From the NCBI GenBank assembly GCA_037176725.1, contig JAZBRS010000026.1, positions 59,808,501 through 59,872,500 of the forward strand: a stretch of DNA of 64,000 nt, in the 5' to 3' direction. Of the stretch, positions 32,945-43,863 are shown in pieces; the first letter of the stretch is position 1; each line of letters opens with the position of its first letter. The DNA is from Posidonia oceanica. Taxonomy: Eukaryota; Streptophyta; Magnoliopsida; Alismatales; Posidoniaceae. The notes under the pieces are model-generated. The model was not told the origin of the DNA, made no database searches, and was given only the letters and a program-made list of their open reading frames with translations. The translations under genes and the position numbers were made by a program.

Positions 32945-33075
32945 TTCAAAGGCATTAAACGAGCCAATCTCAGTGTCTAACGTTGGACGCGCCATCTCCA
33001 GCGCATAACAACAAACAGAAGAATGTTAGACGTAGGATATCACGCGTCTTACGTTTTAACAGTGACTTAAGCTGC
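32945..33075 (-). promoter_or_regulatory. Orphan palindrome module downstream of antisense gene 1 (B)
   Basis: Contains CAGTGTCTAACGTTGGACGC, CCAGCGCATAACAAC, GAATGTTAGACGTAGG and CACGCGTCTTACGTTTTAAC, followed by GTGACTTAAGCTGCAGAA. It is colinear with A 19140-19265. Retention in both elements shows that it was present in their common ancestor. Confidence 0.55.
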
Positions 33076-33243
33076 AGAAGTTTGATAAAGGGCCCTTGAT
33101 CCAATGCCAAAGTCAACTGGGAGTATTTCTAAACTCAACACAGTCTAAGGCATGTGAATAGAGATGAAATAAGAAAGAGATTTTTTATTTCCTTGAAAAA
33201 TAAAAATACATGGTCCAAAAATGAAATGAACTACAAGATATGC

Positions 33244-34142
33244 CTATTTGATTGGCCTCTTCCTCTTTTTGCGCAGCACGCTGGTCTCCTCAACCCACTC
33301 CTTGGGCTTGGGCAGCAACCTTGAATACCAGTTCCAGTGCACGTCCTCCCACAGTAGGCAGCAAGTCAAAGGAGCAGACTAGGTCCCATCTGAGTCATCA
33401 TGACGGTCCAAGGATGACCAAAGAGCCCGAATGTAGTACACCATCACCGCGTTGGTTGGAAGACTGCGCTCCCGAGTGCGGATACGAGGAATAAACCTTA
33501 GCCAAGGCGACACCCCTTTCTTTTGCCCCACCATCTCGAAGCAGCGATGAGAGTTGTACACCACAAAGTGAGTGGGCCCTATCAACTCCAATTCAACTGA
33601 AGAACCTCGCGTTTGGTGCTTTTGGCAATAGGGTGTGGAAGGTGTGAAGACATCAATAGAGGCAAAGGACAAGAAGCAAACCCTTTCCTCAATAAGATCA
33701 GTCCTCGCAGGTTCGAGTCTCGGGAAGTGGACCTGCAGCCACTGGGAAAGAAGAAAAGGAGAGCCAACAAAGTTCCCTCCAGTTGAGACACTGGTCAGAC
33801 CAAGGTAGGTACCTGCAAGGATGGCGACTGAAGGAGAACGCCAAAAGTGCTCAATGAGGCCTATTAAGAACTCAGTGTGATAGACATCCAAGGAGAAGTC
33901 TTTGGAGACAAATATGGCGAGGCCTCCAATCAATAAATGTAGACACATCAGCAACTGATCCTGGGAGGTAGAGTCCTCGATCCGCCGGAAGCTGTAATAT
34001 AAATGTGCCAAGTTGAGTCGGCGACCTCTGATCACTGGGAAAGTGGGAGGAGCAGTAAAGATACAATCTATGAACATTTGCATGTCTGCTGTTCCATATG
34101 GCAACGGGAAGTCAATATCTGGCTGGGACGCTCCAATCTGAG
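33244..34142 (-). pseudogene. Antisense gene 1 of element B, C-terminal part
   Basis: Second half of the PMD-type exon 2, colinear with A: IGASQPDIDFPLPYGTADMQ, then LYYSFRRIEDSTSQDQLLMC, GGNFVGSPFLLSQWLQVHFP, RLEPARTDLIEERVCFLSF and VELELIGPTHFVVYNSHRC, ending in a basic tail (KKRKRPIK) and TAG at 33246-33244. A TAG near 33379 interrupts it. C1 separates it from the N-terminal part at 37577-38026. The basic tail resembles a nuclear localisation signal. Confidence 0.78.
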
Positions 34143-37100
34143 TGTAGACACCCCATTTTGACAACCTGGAAGATGGTGGACCCTCTTGCAAGCTCGCTCG
34201 GACTCTAGGATGGCTCTTTCCACTCAAACCCCATCCAAACCTTAAAACCCACCTAAACCCATTCTAAAACATCACCAAACTTCAACCTAAACTTTAACCC
34301 AAGTTTCAAACCAAAACCAAGCCCAACTTAAGCCTGTCTCCTCTCAGGCTCGTTGGATTCTGGCATTGGAAGCGTCCAACGTTGGACGCACCTTGTGTTA
34401 GCATCCAACGAGTCGGGAGTTGCAGCGGCAACTGCCACCTCTGGCTCACCGCTTCTATCCTTCCTCCCACCCAAACCGCACTTACTACCCATCCTCTCAC
34501 TGCACTACAGCCACCCGCTAGGTGCCAAGCCCACTTACTCCCTGCCACAGCGTCCCTTCTTCCACCGGCGGGTCTTCAGCTCTCACCACACTCATTGCCG
34601 TAGCCGCTTGCGTCCTGCCACCACCAAGACTTTGGCCACCTCCGGACAAGCCACACTTACTCACCTGACATCCCTCGTGGCCTCCCCACTCACCACGACC
34701 CCTGCCATTGCCTGCCAAAGCCTCTGCGACCTCTGCCAAAGCTGCTGCCAATGTCAGAGCAACCCAAACAAAACCAGCACTTCACCGCCAGACACAGACC
34801 ACCACACCCATTGGCGAGAGAATCCAGAGCTTGTGCGACCTTGAGTGAGCTCCCACGAACGCTCCCGAGCCTTCAGCCAAGTTCCCCAACCTTCCCTTGT
34901 GCCCAGAGAGCTCGCTAGAGTTCACTTGCCGCCTTCTTCCACGACGCCGGTGAGGAGTGCAAACACACCTCTGCAAGCCGTAACCAGGTAGGCTTCCTTC
35001 ACCTCTAGCTTGCACATACATGTGGTAGTATAGCTAGCTAGTTTTTACGTGTCTTAGCACAGCACACACACCCCCTCGCCTTGGCTTTCCAGCTGCGAGG
35101 AGGAGGAGGTGGATGGAGCAATCCACCCACCTATTTCTGGCACCGAGTACATGGACATGCTCGTCGTCACTCACTCTTGCTTCCTAGCAAGTTAGTTTGG
35201 GATTTTTGGCCGATTTGGCCACTGATCTTGGCCAAGAAACTTCCTAAGCTGTTGGACGCACACCTTGGTGCGTCCAACGTTGGACATGCCCTGAGGCAAC
35301 ATCCAACAATCCTGTAGGTCTTTTATTTTATTTTGCTTCTTTTTGCTTCCAAGTTGTTATGCTTTAGTTGCATCTCTGTGAGATTACTTTACATGCTTTC
35401 TCTTATGCTTACAGATGCTATGGCATGTTTTATATCAAGTTTTGATCCTAGTTTGGATCAATGTTTCTTGCTTCTGAATACTATGCTGTTTACCTGTGTT
35501 AGACGCTGGAGCACACCGCGTCCAACGTTGGACGCTGGTGTGTCTAGCGTCCTTTTGCTCTGCTTGTTTATACTTGCTGCCACGCTTGAGTGCTGCTTCC
35601 TTTTGGGTTAAATACTTGCTCCATGCATGTTTAGTGGTGTTTGGCCTCCATGGCAACTATGTTTAAGTTTGCAAGTTTCTTTTCAAGTCGCATGTTGGTT
35701 TACATGGGTTTTTGTTCCCTTATTTCCTTATACGTGCTTCTTATAATGTTCTATATGGAATACTTGCTTGATCTATGTTGCATGCCTTGGTTTAGCCTGC
35801 TTTCAATAGCTTGCATGCGTATTTGAGTGGTCTTTGAGCTCCGTTCTTCCTTGCAGCTTGATATGCCTCTCTTCCGTTCCTATGTTGGACGCAGGTACAC
35901 TCTGCGTCCTATGTTGGACGCAGATGTACTCCACGTCCTATGTTTCTGCTTAACTGCTCTTGCTTAAATGCTTGCATGATGCTATTACCTCTTGTGTTTG
36001 CTTAATCCATGCTTGCATGTTTGTGCTTAGCCCTTATAGCAACTGTTGTCAAGTTTTATGGCTCTTTATCAGGGCTTTATGCAGGTTTCCCATGTCTTCG
36101 CCTTCCTTTGTGTTGGACGTAGGTACTGCTAGCATCCTACGTAGGACGTAGGTGGAGCTTGCGTCCTACACACTGGCTGTGCCTTTTCTTGTGCACGCTT
36201 TGCAAATGCTTTTCCTTTTGAATTTTCATATGATCCATGTATGCATGCTTAACCCTAGCTCATTTACAGCAACTTAGATGTATGCCATGATATTTCCTCT
36301 ATCACTTTGCATGCTGTTTTGTTGTATGCCTGTCTGCACCTTGTTGGATGTAGAGTGCTTCAGTGTCCTGTGTTGGACGCTGTGTACTCTAGCGTCCAAC
36401 ACCCTGTAATGTTGAAGCCCAGTTCATGCTTGCTCCAGGCCATTAAATCTTTCCTTTGGCTGTTTCCCTTGATTGCTTTGCATGATATACATGTCTTCTA
36501 CTGCTTTATTGCATTTGCATCGCATCCATACATCTAGAATGCATGTTTTCCAAGACTGCATGGTTTCTGCTGTTTTCCATCTGTCTGTGTTGGACGCTGT
36601 CTGGTCCTGCGTCCAACATTGGACGCAGGTCATTGCTACGTCCAACACTTACAGTTGGCTGAACATTGTTTTAAAGCGCTGATTTCATTTCGCTTGCCGC
36701 TTTCCGCATTTATTTGCCTCCGACACATGCCTTGACACATGCCTTGACACCCATGCATGCTGCCGGACCCCTGTTTTCAGTTTTACGTCTTGCATCGCCT
36801 GCTTACCCGTGGTTTTCCACGTCGGTTTTCTTTCCCCTTTGCATGTCATACACTTGCATCGTGTGGTTTTCTCTTGGTTTATCGAATCTGTTTCCTTTCC
36901 CATTTGCTTGTTTTACACTCGCATCGTGTGGTTTTATTTGGCTTTTCCGCCCTTGTTTCCTTTCCCCTTTGCATGTCGCACTTGCATTGCGTGGTTTTAT
37001 TGGTATTTTGTTTTATCGCCTGCATTTGCATTAGGACAGTGATGCTTACTGTCTGGAGTTCTCACGAACCAGGATTCACTTGGTTCGGAACACAGGCAGC

Positions 37101-37576
37101 GCTGCTGAACACATAGGCTGCACGTTTAATTTCCCATGCATGGCATTCAAGCATTTAGGCAATAAAACATTCATAGCATGGCATAGCATTCATCACCCCC
37201 TTGGGATACAGATAAAGGCAATCATTGTCGATATTCCTGCAAATGCGAACGATTAGCTAAGAAAGACCGATTCCTCGGGTGTATCGGGGGTGCCTAACAC
37301 CTTCCCCGCACGTAATAGGAGTCCTTACCCATTCTTTGGACCCGCAGTGACCATTTTGCCCTCGTCCTTGGCGATGAGTCATACATTTTGCATAGCATTG
37401 CATTCATCTGCATGTTTCCTATGTTTTCCTCGATTTTCCTTGTCTTTCCGATAATAGACTAGGTGGCGACTTTGTTTTGTCTTGTCTTTACTTTTCCTCT
37501 TCGCGTCGCTATCCGTGAAGTTCCTCTTCTCGTTCAGACCCCCTCCGGTCCGGATCCATAGGATCAGGCATTCACA
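34143..37576 (+). mobile_element. Solo LTR C1, TSD CTGAG/CTAAG
   Basis: Starts TGTAGACACCCCATTTTGAC and ends GGATCAGGCATTCACA. It is flanked by CTGAG (34138-34142) and CTAAG (37577-37581). Removing it restores the colinearity of antisense gene 1 with the A copy (ctccaatctgagt...acac.aagaaggcc). It has no coding or second LTR, hence a solo LTR of 3.4 kb. Near its 3' end it has 'gggtgcctaacaccttcccc' (about 37289) and 'gactaggtggcgac', also found in C2 and the D LTR, so it is a relative of those. It differs from them in carrying many GTTGGACGC palindromes. Confidence 0.82.
34372..36650. repeat. Dispersed palindromes (GCGTCCAACGTTGGACGC) in C1
   Basis: Perfect 18-bp palindromes at 34372-34389 and 35518-35535. 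Hairpins: GTTGGACGCAC/GTGCGTCCAAC (35251-35278) and GGACGCAG/CTGCGTCC (35887-35909). Core variant: TCCTACGTAGGA (36135-36146). Further doublets near 36342-36400 and 36588-36650. They recur every few hundred bases as pairs of hairpins joined at the AACGTT centre. Surrounding sequence differs between sites, so this is not a simple tandem array. Confidence 0.8.
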
Positions 37577-38026
37577 CTAAGTGACACTAAGAAGGCCATG
37601 AACATCCTCCACTATGATTGTCATCTTGCAGCCCCCAAGGAAGAAGGTATGAGTTTCAGGACTCTAGAAAGCGCATGAGGCATGGAGTAGAGGCCAGTCC
37701 AAAGTAGTTCCCAACAAATCCAGAAGTCCACAAAGCTTGTACGTGCCAAAGCGGATTTCCTTGCCCGAGCCCAAAGCACAAAGTCCTTCACCCAAGGAGA
37801 ATAATAAGGGAAGGCATTGTCAAAGTAGCGAGTCTTTGTCAAATTGAGAATTTCCTGCAAACAAAATTAAAGTATGAGGAACAAGAGAGAATAAGAGGAC
37901 CAGTGAAGAAAGTTATACCCTCCCCGCTTTGATATGGGACATCATGTGCCCTTCAATCTCCTCCAAAGGCCTTGCAATTCCTTTTTTGTTGTTCATGAAG
38001 ATGTTGGGAACTGAAGCAGAAGCCAT
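37577..38026 (-). pseudogene. Antisense gene 1 of element B, exon 1 and start of exon 2
   Basis: Exon 1 (38026-37919, exactly 36 codons) begins MASASVPNIFMNNKKGIARP and continues LEEIEGHMMSHIKAGR. A donor GGTATAAC follows and an intron of 64 bases (37918-37855) ends TTTGTTTGCAG. Exon 2 (from 37854) begins EILNLTKTRYFDNAFPYYSP, the standard start of a PMD fold. A one-base frameshift near 37735 breaks it; beyond it ETHTFFLGG-type motifs are readable. This intron is clearly spliced in the antisense direction. Confidence 0.8.
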
Positions 38027-38130
38027 GAGAACAAAGGGGAAGAGAGGGATAAGCACAAGCTAAGAGAAAAGTGCACCAACATGCAAGAACACAAGGAACA
38101 AGTGTGCAAATGATCAAAGAGGTGGTCAGG

Positions 38131-38400
38131 CTTTTATAAGCACAAGAAGACCGTCGGAGATCCTCCACGCGGGTATTGAGAAAATTTTGCAGCATTCCAG
38201 AAGATTAGCCAAGAACAGGAAAGGAAAGAAAAGATTCTAGGCTCACTACGTTGTACGCGGGAGATGACGCGTCTTACGTTATCTGTGCCAGATCAAGCGT
38301 ATAACATTCAAATCAGCTTTCCGACATTGGACATGGAAAACTCTGCGGATAACGTTATCCGCACCAGATGAGGCGTATAACATTTTATTAATGACTTAAG
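38131..38400 (-). promoter_or_regulatory. Promoter of antisense gene 1 (B): TATA box plus palindrome cluster
   Basis: Minus-strand TATAAAAG at 38138-38131, 105 bp before the ATG at 38026. Upstream from 38248: ACGTTGTACGCGGG, GACGCGTCTTACGTTATC, AAGCGTATAACATTC, TGCGGATAACGTTATCCGCA (20-bp perfect palindrome at about 38344-38363) and GAGGCGTATAACATT. Order and spacing are as in A 20834-21095. Confidence 0.72.
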
Positions 38401-38859
38401 TCACTGAACTTGGCTGAAGCTCCCTCTAATCCGTGATTAAGTTGCATAAACCTTTTTTATCAGTCCCAGAGGTTTAATTAAGTTGAAGTACACGTGTGAG
38501 CGGTGGTTTCATATTTTTTGGACATCCGGGCCATTTAGAAGCACTGGTTATTCATTTTATCAAGTTAATGGCTCGCTAAGGCGTCGACAACTTCAAAACT
38601 TGATTTTAAAGCTTCCAGGTGAAATCTTTCTTTATAACTATGTCATTTACATCTATTTCACATAAAAATGCTGGTTTCAAGTTAATTTGAATTAAAGGCA
38701 ATTATTTTACTATATTGGTCGCTTAAGTTCATTTTAACTTCGAGAAAGGTATTTCAAAAGAGACATTTGACAAGTTTTGCTAAGTATACAGAAATCTATA
38801 TCATTTCAAAATATAATTGTTCTACAAGATCGACGAGGCATACCCCTGAAGTACAAGAA
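38401..38859. other. Intergenic stretch between antisense genes 1 and 2 (B)
   Basis: AT-rich, colinear with A 21096-21589. No gene seen. Probably 3' flank of the antisense gene 2 remnant. Confidence 0.5.
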
Positions 38860-39369
38860 CTAAGAACCACTCTCTCCCTCACCCTCGGGAACTGAAGGAG
38901 GAGCCGGAGAAGGAGCTGTAGGAGGCCGAGGCGACTGGCGAACTGAAACACCCGATGGAGCCTTGGAGACAGATCGGGAGCGATGACTACCTGACTGGTG
39001 GCTCGGTACAGGAGGAACAGGCTCCCCCAACATGGCACTAGTCATGTAGGCATACCTTCAATAGTGCCCTAGCTCAACCTCAAGCTGAGAGGCGAACACC
39101 TCCGTGCCTTGCAAACTCTGAGGAAGGAAGTAATCAAAATATCAGACGCGAGCAAGGACAAAGAAATAAAAGAGCACTGAATCAAATCATACCGCCTGAG
39201 TCCGGGCAATCTCAGCATCCCTGTTGGCAACCTGCCACTCCAACTCCCGGATCCGAGCATCTCGAGGAGCAACAGTCCCCTCCAACTCCTCCAACCTCCC
39301 AACAGAGCTAGCAGCGATGAAGTTGCCAGCCTCCTCCTTCAGCTCACTCTCCAGATAAGCAACCTACAA
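38860..39369 (-). pseudogene. Antisense gene 2 remnant of element B (coiled coil and tail)
   Basis: Two exons remain. The first (about 39369-39192) encodes a heptad-like coiled coil, RLEELEGTVAPRDARIRELE, continuing WQVANRDAEIARTQA, and ends GCG|GTATGA. The second, after CTTCCTCAG, starts SLQGTEVFASQLEVELGHY, then a TGA, then the Ser/Arg/Pro tail ending PSVPEGEGESGS with TAG at 38862-38860. The upstream exons seen in A (44260-46818) are absent: the sequence passes directly into the tandem-array region. Deletion in B relative to A. Confidence 0.68.
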
Positions 39370-39468
39370 GCAGTAATGTCAGAACCAAGAGCGAATCAGA
39401 ATATCCCAGAGCACAACCGGGCAAACAAAGCCAATGCAACTGAAGAAGTATCCTTTTATCCCCCTGGG

Positions 39469-41120
39469 CAACCCCCTCGGCGATTTTCATTTCAATTTTC
39501 CTTGGGCAACCCCCTTGGCATGTTTTATCTCAACTTTCCTTGGGCAACCCCCTCGGCAACCCCCTCGGCGATTTTCATTTCAATTTTCCTTGGACAACCC
39601 CCTTGGCATGTTTTATCTCAACTTTCCTTGGGCAACCCCCTTGGCATGTTTTATCACAGCTTCCTTGGGCAACCCCCTCAGCATGTTTTTATTTCAGCTT
39701 TTCTTTGGGCAACCCTCTCGGCGATTTTATCACAGCTTTCCTCCTGGGCAACCCCCTCGGTGATTTTCATTTCAGTTTTCCTTGGGCAACCCCCATGGCA
39801 TGTCTTATCTCAGCTTTCCTTGGGCAACCCCCTTGGCGTGTTTAATTTCTGTTTTTCCTTGGGCAACCCCCTTGGCATGTCTTATCTCAGCTTTCCTTGG
39901 GCAACCCCCTCGGCGTGTTTTATTTTAGCTTTTCCTTGGGAAACTCCCTCAGTGATTTTATCACAACTTTCCCCCTAGGCAACCCCCTCGGCGTGTTTTA
40001 TTTCAACTTTTTCTTGGGCAACCCCCTTGGCATGTCTTATCTCAGCTTTCCTTGGGCACCCCCATCGGCGATTTTATCACAGCTTTCCCCCTAGGCAATC
40101 CCCTCGGCGATTTTTTTTTCAGTTTTCCTTGGGCAATCCCCTTGGCATGTTTTATTTCAGCTTTCTCTTGGGCAACCCCCTCGGCGATTTTATCTTAGCT
40201 TTTCCTTGGGCAATCCCCTTGGCATGTTTTATTTCAGCTTTCCCTTGGACAACCCCCGCGGTGATTTTTTTTCAGCTTTCCTTGGACAATCCCCTTGGCA
40301 TGTTTTATTTCAGCTTTCCCTTAGGCAACCCCCTCGGCGATTTTTATTTTTTCAGCTTTCCTTGGGCAATCCCCTTGGCATGTTTTATTTCAGCTTTCCC
40401 TTGGGCAACCCCCTCGACGATTTTATCTCATCTTTTCCTTGGGCAATCCCCTTGGCATGTTTTATTTCAGCTTTCCCTTGGGCAACCCCCTCGGTGATTT
40501 TTTTCAGCTTTCCTTGGACAATCCCCTTGGCATGTTTTATTTCAGCTTTCCCTTGGGCAACCCCCTCGGCGATTTTATCTCATATTTTCCTTGGGTAATC
40601 CCCTTGGCATGTTTTATTTCAGCTTTCCCTTGGGCAACCCCCTTGGTGACTTTCTCACAGCTTTTCCTTGGGCAATCCCCTTGGCATGTTTTATTTCAGC
40701 TTTCCCCTCGGCGATTTTTATTTCAGCTTTCCTTGGGCAATCCCCTTGGCATGTTTTATTTCAGCTTCCTCCTGGGCAATCTCCTTGGTGATTTTATCTC
40801 AGTTTTCCTTGGACAACCTCCTTGGCATGTTTTATTTCAGCTTCCCCCTGGGCAATCCCCTTGGCGATTTTATCTCAACATTTCCTTGGGCAACCCCCTT
40901 GGCATATTTTATTTTAGCTTCCCCCTGGGCAATCCCATCGGTGATTTTCATTTCATCTTTCCTTGGGCAATCCCCTTGGCATGTTTTATTTTAGCTTTCC
41001 CCTGGGCAACCCCCTCGGCGATTTTATCTCAACTTTTCCTTGGACAACCCCCTTGGCATGTTCTATTTCAGCTTTCCCCTGGGCAATCCCCTCGACAATT
41101 TTATTTCAGCTTTATCCTTT
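39469..41120. repeat. GC-rich tandem array of ~38-bp units (B)
   Basis: About forty units alternate two types: CTTGGGCAACCCCCTTGGCA + TGTTTTATTTCAGCTTT, and the same head ending CCCTCGGCGATTTTATC. The units are almost free of stop codons, so all plus frames look open (LGNPLGMFYFSF...). That is a composition effect and not evidence for a gene. Located between the antisense genes and the polypurine tract, it would be in the 3' untranslated part of the genomic RNA. A has a shorter array (54830-55440) with a different tail. Confidence 0.85.
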
Positions 41121-41440
41121 TGGGCAGCACCCAAAGGTCGATTTCCGAGTGTTGGATCACTGATCCAGCTCATTTTCTCTGAGTGTTGGATGATTGATCC
41201 AGCTCAAGTCTTTAATTTTCCATTTGACCCCCTCGGGCAACCCCCGTGGCCATGTCCCTTAACAAAAGCAAACAAGCAGGTATCCCGAAACACAACTAGG
41301 TAACCAAAGCAAAGAATCCCGGAGCACAACTGAGTAACCACAACTGGGTAACCAAAGCAAAGAAACCCGAAGCACAACCGGGTAAACAAAGCGAACAATC
41401 CAAAAGCAGGTACCCCAGAGCACAACTGGATAAACAAAGC
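41121..41440. other. Degenerate short repeats between arrays (B)
   Basis: Contains two 'gtgttggatNactgatccagctca' units and several 'cccgaagcacaaccgggtaaacaaagc' units. The latter are also present singly at 39405 and, in A, at 54774 and 55450. No gene. Confidence 0.55.
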
Positions 41441-41800
41441 AAAGCCAACGGTATTAGTGGACCCATCGTTCACTAACTCCTAGGTCAGAAAATGATGGTC
41501 TCTGTCGAGAATGTAGGCAACATTCGATGAAAGGACACTTGATTCTGGCAAATAAGGCCAACGGTATTAGTGGACCCATCGTTCACTAACTCCCGGGTCT
41601 GAAGACAACGGTCTCTATCGAGAATGTAGGCAACATTCGATGAAAGGACACTTGATTCTGGCAGATAAAGCCAACGGTATTAGTGGACCCATCGTTCATT
41701 GATTCCGGGTCACAAGATGACGGTCTTTATCGAGAATGTAGGCAACATTCAATGAAAGGACACCTGATTGTGACAAATAGAGCCAACGCGGCTAGCAGAG
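41441..41800. repeat. Direct repeats of ~112 bp (B), three units and a partial
   Basis: GCCAACGGTATTAGTGGACC begins units at about 41444, 41556 and 41669. Each continues through 'gagaatgtaggcaacattcgatgaaaggacac'. A partial unit follows at 41780-41930. A has the same repeat at 55484-55800. Each unit contains CCATCGTTCACTAACTCCCG. Function unknown. Confidence 0.8.
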
Positions 41801-42116
41801 AAGAGGTCAACCCCCTTTGCCCAACCCCTGGGAACATCATGGACCTCTCGCTCACCAACCAGGGTATCATAAGACGACGGTCCCTATGGAGAGTGTAGGC
41901 TACACTTGATGAAAGGGCACTTGATTATGACAAAATTACATCCACGCATGTGTCAGTTGCCTTGGGTGGTGAGAAAAATTCCTGAGCCAACCCGGTATAC
42001 AAATTAAAGCCAGCAATGATGGAGGAACCTCATTATCTAGGGTCATGCATTGCATAACATGATCACCTCCTTCGCATTGAGTGGTCGTTGGAAACATCAG
42101 CTATCCATCCTTTAAA

Positions 42117-42355
42117 CCTGACTCCCACGGGCAACCCCCGTGGCCACGTCTTTTAGTTTGACCCCTATGGGCAACCCCCATGGCAGTGTCTTTAGTTTGA
42201 CCCCTGCGGGCAACCCCTGTGGCAGTGTCTTTAGTTTGACCCCTGCGGGCAACTCCCGTGGTAGTGTCTTTTAGTTCGACCCCCGCGGGCAACCCCCGCG
42301 GTTGTGTCTTTAGTCTGTTCCCCTTAGGCAATCCCCTTAGCCGTGTTTCTTTAGT
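42117..42355. repeat. Short GC-rich array with self-complementary units (B)
   Basis: About six units of 38-41 bp: TTTAGTTTGACCCC + N GGG CAACCCCC N. Several fold into 7-bp stems with loop CAACC: CCACGGG/CCCGTGG (42125-42143), CTATGGG/CCCATGG (42165-42183, one G-T pair) and CCGCGGG/CCCGCGG (42283-42301). Stem sequences differ but remain paired. Located about 140-380 bp upstream of the 3' LTR. Confidence 0.72.
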
Positions 42356-42481
42356 CGACCCTCATTGTGTCTCATCCAAGTCTAGTGGCAGCAGGTATTG
42401 GATTTCTTTTAGGATCCCTGGGTAGCGCCACACGAGGGTATCGTCTCGCCTTGTAGATAGTTTCGTGCCGAAGCCATCTTC

Positions 42482-42495
42482 AAGGAGGCGCAATC
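42482..42495 (+). other. Polypurine tract of element B
   Basis: AAGGAGGCGCAATC directly before the TGTAGATACC of the 3' LTR. The A element has AAGGAGGGGCAATC at the same place. Primer for plus-strand synthesis. The C in this copy interrupts the purine run. Confidence 0.7.
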
Positions 42496-43863
42496 TGTAG
42501 ATACCCCGTTTTGGTGCTCCCATCATAGTAGTGTAGCTTGTTGCATTAGGTTATCCCTAGAAGCTCTTTGCTCAATCCAGGACCTCTCACTTGAGCCAAA
42601 CACCTATTCTCCAGTTCAAAGCATTATTTTCATCCCTATTTAAGCTTTAAGTGTCAACAACTTGAATGTCCTTCTTTTCTTGACCAAATTTGGAAGTTGG
42701 ACTATCTGAGGACGTTATACACTAGATTCCCAACTTATAACGTTGGCCGCTAGTTTTCTAGCGTCTAACGTTGGCTGTTTGTTTTCATGCGTCTAACGTT
42801 GGCCGCTGGCTTTCCAACGTCTAACGAGGAGGGCTAGTGCCAGCTATAAACTTTCTTTACTTGGCCAAATGCAAAATCTGTGTTTTTGCCATCTTTAGAC
42901 TCTGTTGACCGGTTAAGGCAATTAACACTAGTTTAATGATACTTAATCAAGTTTTAATTAGGGGATATTCCTTGATCCTGGCAGTTGGGCTTCGGAGGTC
43001 ATTATACGCTAGAATTCCAGCTTATAACGTTATCCGTTGGATTTCCAGCGTATAACACCCCTTAATTTGAAAGTTTGCTGATCTATTCATTCAATTCCTT
43101 TTTTGTTCCTCTCCTGCTTCTATAAAAGCAGGGGTACCCCAACAGAGTCAAAGGACGGATTTTAGAGGGATTTTGATAGAGAGAGATTTTTAGGAGGTGA
43201 GATTTTTGAGAAGTGAAATAGTGGAGAGATTCCTAGAGAGAGAAACCAGATTTTGAGAGAATTCTGAGAAAGTGGATAGAGTTTTTGAAAGAGCTTGAGT
43301 CTCCCTCTGTCGTCAGTGACATCATGTCGACACATCTTGCATTCCGTGCATAGATAAAAAGGGGACTCTCTTTAGTTTTTTTCTTTTTTCATATCATATG
43401 TTTAATTTCGTAGTATAGCAAAGCATATTTATTTCATATATTGTTGTAGCTAGGCATTCATTTCCATTCGTTGCAACCGGGGGGATCAAACCCCTCAGGT
43501 AAGCGTTTTTCTGTGGTTCTTTATGTTCTATTTTGTATACTCTGAATAAGCTACTACACCATATTAATCTGTATCTTTGTTTTTTCTAACATCTGTTTTA
43601 CAATGAAGAAGAAGAAGAAGAGACTCACCAAGCACAGGCACCCTTCGACAACGCCGGTGTTGTCCCAAGGTAGCCGAACCCACACCCCACATCTCCCAAG
43701 GCGTCTCGATGGCCGGCGAAAGCGAACCTAGAGTGGCGATCACACCAATTCCATCACCTGTGGAGTGACGGAGTTGGATAAAAAAATGGGACCCCAAGAG
43801 AAAGCAAACGAGCACGAAAACAAAGCTCCCTCCTTTCTTCTCACCAAAAACCCCATATCCACA
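42496..43863 (+). repeat. Element B 3' LTR
   Basis: Starts TGTAGATACCCCGTTTTGG, ends ATATCCACA. Collinear with 21756-23166 but with three U3 minisatellite units instead of five. TATAAAAG at 43121-43128; hairpin pair at about 42998-43062. The flanking GTTGC is the right target duplication. Confidence 0.92.

Larger units (their letters stand above)
21756..43863 (+). mobile_element. Element B: Tat-type retrotransposon nested in A
   Basis: Bounded by LTRs 21756-23166 and 42496-43863. Flanked by GCTGC (21751-21755) and GTTGC (43864-43868), a 5-bp duplication with one later change. Same family as A: gag, PR1, PR2 with G-patch, repeat, RT, two RNase H domains, integrase, antisense PMD gene 1, and a remnant of antisense gene 2. 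It lacks A's 1.5-kb leader and the whole block 44230-54770 of A (most of gene 2 and all of gene 3). Solo LTR C1 sits inside it. Confidence 0.92.

Noticed and set aside
34353..34844. 163-codon plus-strand frame in C1 (Ser/Thr/Pro/His-rich)
   Set aside because: Lies inside a solo LTR, no domain, several overlapping frames in both directions; it cannot be supported as a gene.
39376..41182. Long plus-strand frames (200 and 247 codons) encoding LGNPLGMFYFSFP repeats
   Set aside because: They follow from a tandem array without stop codons that is open in several frames at once. The A array has a different tail and no equivalent protein. No start context or domain.
41441..41800. Regularly spaced repeats that might suggest a CRISPR-like array
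   Set aside because: Units are about 112 bp direct repeats without unique spacers, inside a plant retrotransposon; an ordinary tandem repeat.
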